This document shows positions 8,530 to 17,861 of a DNA stretch of 64,000 nt, in pieces. This DNA is from Allobosea sp. BK604 (GTDB lineage: Bacteria; Pseudomonadota; Alphaproteobacteria; Rhizobiales; Beijerinckiaceae), in the NCBI RefSeq assembly GCF_004341515.1, contig NZ_SLZF01000002.1, positions 310,001-374,000 on the forward strand, in the 5' to 3' direction. Within the stretch, counting starts at the first letter, position 1, and every line of letters starts with the position of its first letter. The notes beneath the pieces are model-generated. The model saw nothing but the letters and a program-made list of their open reading frames with translations. It ran no database searches and had not been told where the DNA came from. A program made the translations under genes and the position numbers.

Positions 8530-9944
8530 GGCCGCCCCTCCCCGGTCCAGGCCTTGAAGCCGGCGAGCCAGAGGTTGAAGCGCTCGATCTGCTCGGCGAC
8601 GCGCTTCGGTGCGGTACCGCCAAAGCCGCTACGGGCGGCCACCGCGGCATCGAGCGTGAGGCACGTCTTGACGCCCTCGTCCAGGCGCGGATCGACCGCA
8701 CGCAGCTCGACAGGATCGATCGTCTCCAAGTCGCGCCCCATCTCCTCGCAATAGCGAACGAGCGCACCGGTGATCTCGTGCGCCTCGGCGAAGGGCACGC
8801 CCTTGCGGGCGAGATAGTCGGCGACTTCGGTCGCGAGCGCAAAGCCCGAGCCGGCCTGGGCCCGCATCACCGCGGGATGGGCTTCCATCGTGGCGATCAG
8901 CCCGGCGAAGGCGGGCAGCACCTCGGACAGGACATCGACCGCATCGAAAGCGGCGCGCTTGTCCTCGGCGAGGTCGCGGTTATAGGCGAGCGGCAAGCCC
9001 TTGAGCGCGCCGAGCATGGTGACGAGATCGCCGGTCAGCCGCGCCGCGCGGCCGCGCGAGATCTCGGCAATGTCGGGGTTCTTCTTCTGCGGCATGATCG
9101 ACGAGCCGGTGGCGAAGCCGTCGTCGAGCGTGACCCAACCGAACTGCCGCGACGTCCAGAGCGTGACCTCCTCGGCGAGCCGCGACAAGTCAGTCAGCAG
9201 CATCGCGGCAACGAAGAGGAATTCGGCGACATGGTCGCGGGCGCCGACGGCATCGACCGAGTTCTCGAAGGGACCGTCATAGCCGAGCGCCGCGGCGCTC
9301 TGCTCCGGCGTCAGCGCGATGGCCGAGCCTGCGAGCGCGGCCGCGCCGAGCGGCGACTGGCCCGAGCGCTTCTCCCAGTCCTGCAAACGGCTGGCATCGC
9401 GCGCGAGCACCTGGCCATGGGCCATCAGCCAATGCCCGAAGGTCACCGGCTGAGCGCTCTGCAAATGGGTGAAGCCGGGGCAGACCGAGCCAGCATGCGC
9501 CTGCGACTGCGCCGCGATCGCGTCCAGCAGTTCGGCGAGCATGGCGCCGAGCTCGCGCGCTTGCTGGCGCAGGTAGAGTTTGAGATTGTTGGCGGCCTGG
9601 TCGTTACGCGAGCGCCCGGCCCGGAGCTTGGCGCCGGTCGCGCCGATGCGTGCAGTCAGCACGCGCTCGACGAAAGTGTGGATGTCCTCGTCATCGGCGC
9701 TGGGCAGGAGCGTGCCGGCGGCGACCTCGGCCGCGATAGCATCGAGCGCGGCGACGATCGTGTTCATCTCCGCCTCGGAGAGCAGCCCGGTGCGCCGAAG
9801 CTCTGCGGCATGGGCCTTGCCGCCGGCAATGTCCTGCGGCGCGAGGCGGGCATGGGCGCCGGCCGCGCTGGAAAGGCGCATCATCCGCGGATCCGGCGGC
9901 TTGCGGAAGCGGCCGCCCCAAAGCCTGGTGCTGTGATTGTTCAT
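8526..9944 (-). CDS. argH: Argininosuccinate lyase-like enzyme (fumarase/aspartase superfamily)
   Basis: A 472-residue protein of normal ArgH length. It starts with the ArgH-like LWGGRF, has the substrate-loop region RSRNDQ at 111-116, T159-H160 (catalytic base region) and the superfamily signature [12 protein letters not shown] at 280-291. ArgH splits argininosuccinate to arginine and fumarate. Here the gene heads an amino-acid transporter operon and faces a LysR regulator rather than sitting with arg genes, so it may be a paralogue acting on a related C-N adduct. An AGGGA sequence 7 nt before the ATG supports the start. Confidence 0.8.
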   Translation of the reverse strand: MNNHSTRLWGGRFRKPPDPRMMRLSSAAGAHARLAPQDIAGGKAHAAELRRTGLLSEAEMNTIVAALDAIAAEVAAGTLLPSADDEDIHTFVERVLTARIGATGAKLRAGRSRNDQAANNLKLYLRQQARELGAMLAELLDAIAAQSQAHAGSVCPGFTHLQSAQPVTFGHWLMAHGQVLARDASRLQDWEKRSGQSPLGAAALAGSAIALTPEQSAAALGYDGPFENSVDAVGARDHVAEFLFVAAMLLTDLSRLAEEVTLWTSRQFGWVTLDDGFATGSSIMPQKKNPDIAEISRGRAARLTGDLVTMLGALKGLPLAYNRDLAEDKRAAFDAVDVLSEVLPAFAGLIATMEAHPAVMRAQAGSGFALATEVADYLARKGVPFAEAHEITGALVRYCEEMGRDLETIDPVELRAVDPRLDEGVKTCLTLDAAVAARSGFGGTAPKRVAEQIERFNLWLAGFKAWTGEGRP

Positions 9945-10038
9945 TGGCCTGTCCCTCTTGACGGAAACTACTGCCTCTTGACCGGCGAGCCAGCAAACGA
10001 AACGATCTCCGCAGGGTAGTCGAAAAAGGAATAGCTAT

Positions 10039-10950
10039 TTGGCCGGCAGCCGCCTCCCGCCATCGACCACGGCGCTCAGGGTCTTCCTCGCCGTCGCCGA
10101 GTACGGCTCGACGGCACGGGCGGCGATCGCAGTGAACCTGACGCAGAGCGCGGTCTCCAAGCAGATCCAGACGCTGGAGGAGCATCTGGCGACGGCCCTG
10201 TTCGAGCGCGGGCCCTCGGGCCTGAGGCTGACCGAGGCCGGGCTCATCTACCGGCCCTATGCCGACGCGGCGATCGAGCAGATGGAGCGTGGCGCGCGGC
10301 GCCTGGCCGAGCGGGCGGCGCTGGGCCGGCCGATCCGCCTGCATATGCTCGCCATCGTCGGCGAGCGCTGGCTGATGGAGCGCTTCCCGGTCTTCGCCCA
10401 GGCGCATCCCGGGATCGACGTGCAGTTCACCAATTTCGTCTCGGAGAACGAGACCGAGGATCCTGATATCGACATCGTTCACGGCACCGGCCCCTGGCCG
10501 GAGCGCGAGGCGCATTACCTGTTCGGGCGGCAGGTGGCGCTCGTCGCCGCGCCTTCGCTGCTGGACCGCATGGGCGGGTTCGCGCGTCCCGCTGATATCC
10601 AGAAGATGACGCTGCTCCAGCATTTCCAGATGCCGGCCTATTGGGCCGAATTCACCGAGACGCATGGGCTGCGTGGCGCAGTGCCGGCCCATACGGTGCG
10701 CTACGGCTATTACTCGGTGATCATTCGCGCCGCGGTGGCGGGGCTCGGCGTCGCCCTGGCGCCGCGCTGCTTCGTGGCGGAGGAACTCGCCTCGGGCGCG
10801 CTGGTCAATCCGCTCGGCCTCGGCTTCGAGAGCGCGGCCGGCTGCTGGCTGACACTGAAGGCGGCAAGGGAGAGCCAGCCCGGCTTCGACGAGCTGGTCG
10901 CCTGGCTGCGCGAGGAAGCAGGGCTGTTCGAGGCGACGACGCGCGGCTGA
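10039..10950 (+). CDS. LysR-family transcriptional regulator
   Basis: A 303-residue LysR-type regulator: N-terminal winged helix-turn-helix at about 11-70 (ARAAIAVNLTQSAVSKQIQTL) and a C-terminal periplasmic-binding-like effector domain. The start is the rare TTG at 10039, supported by AAAGGA 8 nt upstream; no ATG or GTG lies at a fitting place. It is divergent from the argH-like/amino-acid-transporter operon with a 94-bp shared intergenic region and probably controls that operon, with the imported amino acid or a derivative as effector (inference from arrangement). Confidence 0.88.
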   Translation: MAGSRLPPSTTALRVFLAVAEYGSTARAAIAVNLTQSAVSKQIQTLEEHLATALFERGPSGLRLTEAGLIYRPYADAAIEQMERGARRLAERAALGRPIRLHMLAIVGERWLMERFPVFAQAHPGIDVQFTNFVSENETEDPDIDIVHGTGPWPEREAHYLFGRQVALVAAPSLLDRMGGFARPADIQKMTLLQHFQMPAYWAEFTETHGLRGAVPAHTVRYGYYSVIIRAAVAGLGVALAPRCFVAEELASGALVNPLGLGFESAAGCWLTLKAARESQPGFDELVAWLREEAGLFEATTRG

Positions 10951-11000
10951 GGCGCCCGGCATCGGCCGGAAAGCGAAGCGGCGCTATCGGCGCCGCCCGT

Positions 11001-11028
11001 CGGCCCGTTGCGTGCGGCCCGTTGCGTG
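11001..11028. repeat. Tandem duplication of a 14-bp unit
   Basis: CGGCCCGTTGCGTG occurs twice in immediate succession (11001-11014, 11015-11028) downstream of the LysR gene. The rest of the 306-bp gap to 11257 changes sharply from GC-rich to AT-rich and carries the polysaccharide operon promoter; no gene is seen in it. Confidence 0.7.
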
Positions 11029-11182
11029 CCGGCAAAATATATCTCGAAATCCCGCGCCCCGTTTATAGATTGCGCCCCTCAATGTGGCATAAATCGGACT
11101 TACTTCCAATTTTGAAATAATTAACACGCACGTGTTCGACAATATAGAACTTAATCTTCTTGCATGATCCATAATTGAATTG

Positions 11183-11211
11183 TTGACATCGAAGCGAGTA
11201 GATTCTTTAAA
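11183..11211 (+). promoter_or_regulatory. Sigma70-type promoter of the polysaccharide operon
   Basis: TTGACA (11183-11188), a 17-nt spacer and TTTAAA (11206-11211) sit in a markedly AT-rich stretch, putting transcription start near 11218, about 40 nt before the first start codon. The -35 box is a perfect consensus, unusual for this GC-rich genome. Confidence 0.7.
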
Positions 11212-11256
11212 TTGGCACGCCTGTCGAATTCAATTTTGTGATTATCTGGCGTACAA

Positions 11257-12762
11257 ATGGAAGCCATCTTGAAAGAGTCCCCCTCCGCGACGATTCATCG
11301 GCTCCCGCGGCGCAATCGCTACGTGGTCGCCTCGACCCGCGACCGGGGCGCTCTCGAAGGCTCGCCACTTGGCGACCTGCTCGTATTCGTCGATCCGGCG
11401 TCGGACGTGAGCTGGCTGCGCAGTACGTTTCCGCTCGTCGGCGTCGCCGCTTCCGAAGCGGGCGGCGATGACCTGCGGGCCGCGCTCAAGCGGCTCGGCA
11501 AGGTCAAGTCGCTGCCGGATATTCCGATCATCCGACTGCAGGATGCGGCGCTCGCCACGGAGGCCGCGCTCGTGGCGCAGGTGGTCGAGGGCGGTCTCGG
11601 CCGGCTGTCGCGCCATATGGCGAATGTCAGCACCGAGCTGGCGATGCTGCGGCGCGAGCGGGAGACGCTCTTCGAGAACTATCGTGCGCTCGAAAACGCC
11701 TTCCATGCACGCAATTGGGACACGGTCTCGGAGGTGTTCTGCCACGAGCCGTCGATCGATCCGAAGGACCAGGGGCTCGGCGCCCTGCTGCGCCAGTCGG
11801 AGATCGAGCAGCTTTTCCCGGTCTCGAGCTATGCCGTATCCGGATTCGCCCTGCATTTTCGCGATCCGCCTGTGGGGGAGGCCGGGCAGATCATCGTCAC
11901 GCTCGACTATGTCGAGAGTGGCGAGGGAATCGCGGAATGGCTCGTTCCCTATGGCAGCGTCACCCCGGGCTGGAATTTCTTCTCACTGCCCAAGGCCTGC
12001 GACGGCAGCCACCGCACGCTGCGGCTGAAGATTTCCGCCAGCGGCGGCATGCCGCCGGAACTTTCGCTCGGCCATGTCATCGCCAATGAGCGCTACGCCG
12101 CCCGGGCCCGGGTCCAGCATGCCGATCTCGACATGCGGCCGCTGGCCTTCCGGGTCTTCACCGGGCTTCCGGGGGTGCGCCCGACGGCCCTGCCGAACGT
12201 CTTCGTGCCGTCGGCGCTGATCTCCGGGCGCAAGGTCGAGGATTACCGGCTGCCGGTCGAGTTGCTGCGCTCCGTCGCCAATGTCTCCCTGAGCACGATC
12301 GAGCCGGGCTTTCCGACGGTCCGCTTCCTGGAGCTCGAGGACGCGATCGTCTGCCATCCGCTCAGCGAGGGCATCACCGCCGGCGCCGTCCGCCGGGTGG
12401 TGGCGCCGGGCACGGCTCGGATCTCGGCGCGCGCCGTGATCGACCATCCCGAAGGCAAGCCCGGCGCAGTCGGGCTGATGCTCGCCCCGCTCTCGTCCAA
12501 CATCAAAGGCGAGATCGCGGCCCTCGCCGGCGGCGGCGCAGCGCCGAGCACCGCGTTCTTCAGTGGGTGGACGGAGATCACCGCCGCGCATCCGGTGGAT
12601 ATCAACTTCATGCTGGAGACGCCGGCGGCGCGCACCATGGATCTCGTCGTGCTGAGCAAGGCGACCAGCAATTCGGTCGATTTCGCCTGGCTCAAGGTCT
12701 TCAATTTCCGGCTGGTCAAATATCTGGAAACCCGCCCGGCCCGGGAGCGCGCCGATGCGTGA
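11257..12762 (+). CDS. Uncharacterised protein of the polysaccharide operon
   Basis: A 501-residue protein with no signal peptide or membrane segment. Residues about 115-150 (RLSRHMANVSTELAMLRRERETLFENYRALENAF) are predicted coiled coil. The remainder looks like beta-rich modules of jelly-roll type (for instance GWNFFSLPKACDGSHRTLRLKI-like alternation). I do not recognise it as a characterised family. It is the first gene of a six-gene operon, just behind a strong promoter, and overlaps the next gene by 8 bp. A role in assembling or binding the surface glycan is only inferred from context. Confidence 0.75.
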   Translation: MEAILKESPSATIHRLPRRNRYVVASTRDRGALEGSPLGDLLVFVDPASDVSWLRSTFPLVGVAASEAGGDDLRAALKRLGKVKSLPDIPIIRLQDAALATEAALVAQVVEGGLGRLSRHMANVSTELAMLRRERETLFENYRALENAFHARNWDTVSEVFCHEPSIDPKDQGLGALLRQSEIEQLFPVSSYAVSGFALHFRDPPVGEAGQIIVTLDYVESGEGIAEWLVPYGSVTPGWNFFSLPKACDGSHRTLRLKISASGGMPPELSLGHVIANERYAARARVQHADLDMRPLAFRVFTGLPGVRPTALPNVFVPSALISGRKVEDYRLPVELLRSVANVSLSTIEPGFPTVRFLELEDAIVCHPLSEGITAGAVRRVVAPGTARISARAVIDHPEGKPGAVGLMLAPLSSNIKGEIAALAGGGAAPSTAFFSGWTEITAAHPVDINFMLETPAARTMDLVVLSKATSNSVDFAWLKVFNFRLVKYLETRPARERADA

Positions 12763-15448
12763 GGCGCCGCAGCAGGACCTGATCGCCATCGCCATGCCGC
12801 TCTACGGCCATGCGGCGCTGGTGCTCGAGGCGCTCGAATCCGCGCTGGCCTCGGTGACGGATTGCCGGCTGGCGATCGTGGTCTCGGTCGATGGCGACCC
12901 GCGCCACGAGGTCTTCGACCAGCTCGTGTTCCAGGCGGCGGCGCATCCCGAAATCCGCGTGATCTTCGCCGAGAATGCCGGTCCGGGCGGCGCCCGCAAC
13001 CGCGCCATCGACTACATCCTCGAGGAATTGCCCGAGGCCAAGGCGGTCTATTTCCTCGACGCCGATAATCGCGTCCTGCCGCATACGATCGAGACGCTCT
13101 ACCGCCGGCTCCAGACCAGCGGCGCGGGCTGGGTCTACACCAATATCGACACGTTCTCGGTGAACTGGCGTGCGCATTACGGCAACCGCTATTCCCGGCT
13201 GATCCACTGCATCAGCGACAATATCTGCGACACCGGCTCGATGATCTCGATCGACGTCTTCCGGCGCGGGGTGCGGTTCGACGACGATCGCCAGAACGGC
13301 TTCGAGGATTGGGAATTCTGGCTCTCGGCCATCGAGGCCGGCTTCGTCGGCGAGCCCTGCCATGACGCCGCCTTCGAGTACCGCCTGCGCGCCGAGGGGC
13401 GCTTCAAGGAAGCCAATCGCGAGCGCTCGACCTCGGTCAGCTTCCTGCGCCGGCAGCACAAGGCGCTGTTCCGCCGGCCGACCCTGGTCGGCTTCGAGCA
13501 TCAGGAGGCGCCGCGCTACGCACTGATCCGCACCGGCGAAGGCGCGCTCGACATCTTCACCGACCCGACGCAGCCGGCCGGCGCGATGGCGATCGACGAT
13601 GCGGTCCGCGCCTTCTGGGGCAGCGTCGGCGAGCCGGACAATTTCCATTTTCCGCCCTTCCTCGCGGCCTGCAACAGCGAGACGCTGAAGCTGCTCGCCC
13701 GCTCGCGCCTGCTGCCGAATATCCTCTGCCATCTCGAGAAGCTGGCGGAGAAAGCCAATGTCGTCTTCGTCGAACTCGGCAACGTCGAATCCGAGCGGCG
13801 CATCGACTGGGAAGTCCTGCCCTCCGGCGCCCGGCCGGGCGCGGCCGATCTCGCCTTCGTCTCGACCGGGCTGATCCGCAACGTCATCGAGAACAGCGCC
13901 ATCGACTGGTTCTCCTCGATCGGCGGCGAGCAGGCCTGGCCGACGACGGCGCGCCTCAAGGTCCGCTTCCCGTTCCCGAAGGCGCGCCAACGCCGCTCGC
14001 TGGTCAGGCCCGAGCAGGCGCTGCTCAACCTGGTCAGCGCGATCGCGACGAGCCCGCTGAGAAAGACGGCCGCGACGCGCTGGACCTGGCGGCCGCGCCG
14101 GCTGCCGAGCCTGTCCGAGCTCTACAAGGTGCTGCGGACCGAGCTTGGCGGCGCGCCGGTGCTGCCGCTCGCGCATAACGCCGCGAAGCGCCGAACGGCT
14201 GCCGTGCTGGTTCCGAACGCCTCCTTCGGCGGGGCCGAGAAGGTCGCCTATGCGGCCGGGCGCGAGCTCAAGCGGGACGGGTTCGAGACCCATCTCTTCG
14301 TGCTTGGCGCCGGCCGCATGGATGTGCTCGACGAGTTCGATCAGTCCTTCGACTACGTGCATTTCTGGAAGGACGGCATCCCGGCCTGGGGCGAAACCAA
14401 TCATTTCCTCGGGCAGGATTTCATCACCGAGGAGCATCCGCTCGACTGGGCCGGCCTCAGGGGGCTGCTCTCGGGCTTCGACCTGATCGTCAACAACCAT
14501 GTCATGGCGGCGCATCCGCTGATGGCGAAGTTCCGCTCGGAAGGCACGCGCACCGCCTGCTATCTTCATGTCGTCGATGAGACGGCGCTGAGGAGGCCGG
14601 CCGGGCAGCCCTATGCCGCGATCGCCTTCGAGCATTCCTACGACGCCTTCCTGACCTGCTCGGAGCAGCTCAAGAGCTATCTGCACAGTTTCGGCGTCCC
14701 CTTCGGCAAGATCTTCGCCGTGCCCAACGGCCCGGGCTTCTCGATCGATGCCAAGATGCAGGCGCAGGTCACCGAGGCCCGCAAGGCCGGGCGCGCGGAA
14801 GGGCCGCTGCGCCTGCTCTATATGGGCCGGCTCGACCGGCAAAAGGGCATCGACCGGCTGCATTCCACGCTCGGCCAGCTCAAGGAGCGCGGCATCGCCT
14901 ATGAGGCGCGGGCCGTCGGTGGCGAAATCCTGTCCGACGATCCAAGCTCGTCCTGGATGGCGCGACTGCGCAATATCGGCGTCCAGGTCTCGCCGCCGGT
15001 CTTCGCCGCCAAGGACATCGCCGCCCATCTCGCCTGGGCCGATATCCTGGTGATGCCGTCGCGCTGGGAAGGGGCGCCGCTGATGATCGCCGAGGCGCAG
15101 CAGCTCGGCTGCGTGCCGATGGCGACTGCGGTCGGCGCGGTCGACGAACTGGTCATCCCCAGCCAGGACGGCATCCTGATCGGCAACGCCACCGACGCTC
15201 AGATCGTCGCCGAGATGGTACGGGCGATCGCTGCGCTGGCGCGCGATCGCGCCGCACTGACCCGGCTCGCCGAGGGCTCGCTGGCAACGGCGGCACAGCG
15301 CTCCTGGAGCGCCTCCTTCGCCGATTTCATCGCCTGGAACCGTGGCGTCGCACCGGCAGCCGCGATCCTGAGCAACGCGGCTACGGCCGCTCCAGAACGG
15401 GATGGGACCACGGCCGAGGCCGGGCTCTCCGTCCGCGCCGTCGCGTGA
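12755..15448 (+). CDS. Bifunctional glycosyltransferase, GT2 plus GT4 domains
   Basis: An 897-residue cytoplasmic protein. The N-terminal ~300 residues form a GT-A domain of family 2: opening IAIAMPLYGHAALVLEALES and a metal-binding DxD in FLDADN (D102, D104). The C-terminal ~400 residues form a GT-B family 4 domain: RLLYMGRLDRQKG at about 686 binds the nucleotide sugar and an E-x7-E motif follows (SRWEGAPLMIAEA, about 768-780). Two transferases on one chain suggest that two successive sugars are added to a repeat unit. The region between (about 300-480) matches nothing I know. It overlaps the previous gene by 8 bp. Confidence 0.88.
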   Translation: MREAPQQDLIAIAMPLYGHAALVLEALESALASVTDCRLAIVVSVDGDPRHEVFDQLVFQAAAHPEIRVIFAENAGPGGARNRAIDYILEELPEAKAVYFLDADNRVLPHTIETLYRRLQTSGAGWVYTNIDTFSVNWRAHYGNRYSRLIHCISDNICDTGSMISIDVFRRGVRFDDDRQNGFEDWEFWLSAIEAGFVGEPCHDAAFEYRLRAEGRFKEANRERSTSVSFLRRQHKALFRRPTLVGFEHQEAPRYALIRTGEGALDIFTDPTQPAGAMAIDDAVRAFWGSVGEPDNFHFPPFLAACNSETLKLLARSRLLPNILCHLEKLAEKANVVFVELGNVESERRIDWEVLPSGARPGAADLAFVSTGLIRNVIENSAIDWFSSIGGEQAWPTTARLKVRFPFPKARQRRSLVRPEQALLNLVSAIATSPLRKTAATRWTWRPRRLPSLSELYKVLRTELGGAPVLPLAHNAAKRRTAAVLVPNASFGGAEKVAYAAGRELKRDGFETHLFVLGAGRMDVLDEFDQSFDYVHFWKDGIPAWGETNHFLGQDFITEEHPLDWAGLRGLLSGFDLIVNNHVMAAHPLMAKFRSEGTRTACYLHVVDETALRRPAGQPYAAIAFEHSYDAFLTCSEQLKSYLHSFGVPFGKIFAVPNGPGFSIDAKMQAQVTEARKAGRAEGPLRLLYMGRLDRQKGIDRLHSTLGQLKERGIAYEARAVGGEILSDDPSSSWMARLRNIGVQVSPPVFAAKDIAAHLAWADILVMPSRWEGAPLMIAEAQQLGCVPMATAVGAVDELVIPSQDGILIGNATDAQIVAEMVRAIAALARDRAALTRLAEGSLATAAQRSWSASFADFIAWNRGVAPAAAILSNAATAAPERDGTTAEAGLSVRAVA

Positions 15449-15471
15449 CGATCATCGGAAGGTCCTGAACC

Positions 15472-16647
15472 ATGGCCCCCAGAATCCTGCTAACCGGCAT
15501 ACCCAGCCATTTCACCCGCCTGATCCAGCGGGCGGAGGGCGCCAATGTCTTCTATTCGGAGACCCCGCAGCAACCCGAGAGCAAGGAGGCCTTCCTCCGC
15601 GAGCTCAAGAATATCAGCAATACCGGCAACTACCTGATCGGCGAAGGCGCGCTGCGGGCGCTCTCGCCGAACGCGACCCATATCCCGTTCTGGCACCTCT
15701 GGAACGCCGTCAACAACGGCACCGGCCTCGACACGATCAACGACCGCTTCGACATCTGCGTCTTCACCTGCGCCAACCTGCTGCGCAAGGGCCTCTCGGC
15801 CGATGCCGAGGCGCTCGTCCTGTCCAAGCTCGACATGCCAGTGGTGATGCTGGGTATCGGCATCCAGAACCGGCCCGATCTCGAGCAGTCGCTGCCGGAA
15901 GGCACGCAGCGCCTGCTGCAGGTGCTGAAGCAGAAGGAGCATTATTTCCTGACGCGCGGCGAAGAGACGGCCTCCTATCTGCGCGACCAGGGCTTCTCCT
16001 TCGTCAGGCCGGTCGGCTGCCCGTCGATCTATTTCATGCCGGCCAATGTCCGGCGCGCGCTTCGCCGGCTGCCGGACGTCAAGGTCGGCGAGGGCCGCAC
16101 CGTCTTCACCGGCTATATGGGGGCGGCGCTCGACACGATCGGCGACATGAACGCGCTCTCCTCCGATGACGGGCGCTCCTCCTATGTCATCCAGGACGAG
16201 CTCCTGCATTTCGACATGCAGGTCGAGCCGGATGGCGACGGCCGGGTCTACGATTCCGCTTCAGGCGAAGTGATCGGCGATCTCGCCTTCAAGGGCTCGG
16301 AGGAGCTGAAGAAGAAGGTCAAGGTCCATACCTTCTTCGACACCAACCAGTGGCGGGCCTGGACCGCCTCGATGGACTTCGCCTTCGGCCGGCGCTTTCA
16401 CGGCAACATCATTGCGCTCCAGGCCGGCGTGCCGAGCCTGATCGTCGCCGTCGACGACCGCATGCGCGAGATGCTGAATTTCTCGGGACTGCCCAAGGTC
16501 GAAGCCGCCGACTTCAACAGCGCCAATGATCGCGCGGCCTTCGTCGCCGATCACCTGGCGGCGATGAATATCCCGCAGGTCATCGAGACCTATTCCGACC
16601 GCGAGCGCAATTTCCGGTCGGTGCTGAACGAAATCGGCATCGCCTGA
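15472..16647 (+). CDS. Polysaccharide pyruvyl transferase family protein, copy 1
   Basis: A 391-residue protein of the WcaK/CsaB-type pyruvyl transferase family. The opening MAPRILLTGIPS, the NTGNYLIGEGAL loop and the C-terminal motif FGRRFHGNIIALQAGVPS (His310 probably catalytic) match the family fold of a GT-B-like enzyme. Such enzymes add ketal-linked pyruvate from phosphoenolpyruvate to sugars of exopolysaccharides or cell-wall glycans. It is 24 nt after the glycosyltransferase gene. The next gene is a close paralogue of identical length. Confidence 0.82.
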   Translation: MAPRILLTGIPSHFTRLIQRAEGANVFYSETPQQPESKEAFLRELKNISNTGNYLIGEGALRALSPNATHIPFWHLWNAVNNGTGLDTINDRFDICVFTCANLLRKGLSADAEALVLSKLDMPVVMLGIGIQNRPDLEQSLPEGTQRLLQVLKQKEHYFLTRGEETASYLRDQGFSFVRPVGCPSIYFMPANVRRALRRLPDVKVGEGRTVFTGYMGAALDTIGDMNALSSDDGRSSYVIQDELLHFDMQVEPDGDGRVYDSASGEVIGDLAFKGSEELKKKVKVHTFFDTNQWRAWTASMDFAFGRRFHGNIIALQAGVPSLIVAVDDRMREMLNFSGLPKVEAADFNSANDRAAFVADHLAAMNIPQVIETYSDRERNFRSVLNEIGIA

Positions 16648-16685
16648 TGCCGTGTTTGACGAACCAGGGCTAAGGGCAGACTGAC

Positions 16686-17861
16686 ATGCGGGTTATGGTC
16701 ACGGGCATCCCATCCTATCTGATGCGGACTGTCGAAAGCGTAACCGGGGCGACGGTGAAGCATCGCCCCTATTTCGAGCCGGTGCGGACGAAGAAAGACC
16801 TGATCGACCAGGTCAAGAAGATAGCCAATACCGGGAATTACCTGATCGGCGAGGGCGCGGCCAACAGCGTGCGCGGCCATGACGTCACCTATGTCCCGTT
16901 CTGGCATCTGGCGAACGCCCTCAACTCGCCGGAAACCTACGAGAAGCTGAACCAGAGCTTCGATCTCTGCCTGTTCGCCTCGGCCAACCTGCTGCGTCCG
17001 GGCTATGCGGCTGTGACCGAGTCCTTCGTCTTCGAGCGGCTCGACATGCCGGTCGTGGTCATGGGCATCGGCATCCAGAAGAAAGAGAACCTCAAGGACA
17101 CGCTGCCGGAGGGCACGCGCCGCTTCCTCAACGTGCTCAAGAAGAAGGAGAGCTTCTTCCTGACGCGCGGTCATTTCACGGCCGATTTCCTCAAGGCCGA
17201 AGGCCTGAAATATGTCCGCCCGACCGGCTGTCCCTCGCTCTATTACGAGCCGACGGGGATGAAGCGCTCGCTCAGCCACCTCGCCGATCCCGATCTCGCC
17301 GATTCCCAGAAGATCGCCTTCGGCGGCTATCTCGGCAGCGTGCCGGACACGATCGTCGATGCCCATGCCCTGCTGCGGCAGGACAGCGTCGCGAGCTATG
17401 TGATCCAGGACGAGATCACCGTCTACAACATGAACATCACCACCGATGAGGGCGAGGAGGCCTATGACCAGGCCTCCAGCAAGATCACGGCGAAGATGGA
17501 GTACAAGCACGCGGAGAAATGGCAGCGGAACTGCGATTTCCTCGCCTTCTTCGACACGCATAAATGGCGCAGCTGGGTCTCCGGACAGGATTTCTGCTTC
17601 GGCCGCCGCTTCCACGGCTCGATCATCGGCATGCAGGCCGGCGTGCCGGCGCTGATGATCGCGGTCGATGATCGCATGCGCGAGATGCTCGACTTCGTCG
17701 GCTTCCCCTATATCGAGGCCTCGATCTGGAACCGCGAGGCCAAGAAGAAGGCCTATCTCCAGGACTATCTCTCCAAGATCGACGTCCCGGCGGCGATCCA
17801 TCGCTATTCCGCCTGCGAGGAGAATTTCAACGCCGCGCTCAAGGATATCGGGATCCGATGA
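16686..17861 (+). CDS. Polysaccharide pyruvyl transferase family protein, copy 2
   Basis: A 391-residue paralogue of the preceding gene, equal in length and aligned without obvious gaps: NTGNYLIGEGAANS, DMPVVVMGIGIQ and FGRRFHGSIIGMQAGVP recur, and the motif His is at 310 in both. The two copies diverge most in the middle third, so they probably act on different acceptor sugars. It overlaps the start of the glycoside hydrolase gene by 4 nt (ATGA at 17858-17861). Confidence 0.82.
   Translation: MRVMVTGIPSYLMRTVESVTGATVKHRPYFEPVRTKKDLIDQVKKIANTGNYLIGEGAANSVRGHDVTYVPFWHLANALNSPETYEKLNQSFDLCLFASANLLRPGYAAVTESFVFERLDMPVVVMGIGIQKKENLKDTLPEGTRRFLNVLKKKESFFLTRGHFTADFLKAEGLKYVRPTGCPSLYYEPTGMKRSLSHLADPDLADSQKIAFGGYLGSVPDTIVDAHALLRQDSVASYVIQDEITVYNMNITTDEGEEAYDQASSKITAKMEYKHAEKWQRNCDFLAFFDTHKWRSWVSGQDFCFGRRFHGSIIGMQAGVPALMIAVDDRMREMLDFVGFPYIEASIWNREAKKKAYLQDYLSKIDVPAAIHRYSACEENFNAALKDIGIR

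Noticed and set aside
12716-15028. A 770-codon minus-strand open frame opposite the glycosyltransferase gene
   Set aside because: Antisense shadow of a high-GC gene; the plus strand has DxD and E-x7-E glycosyltransferase motifs and operon overlaps.
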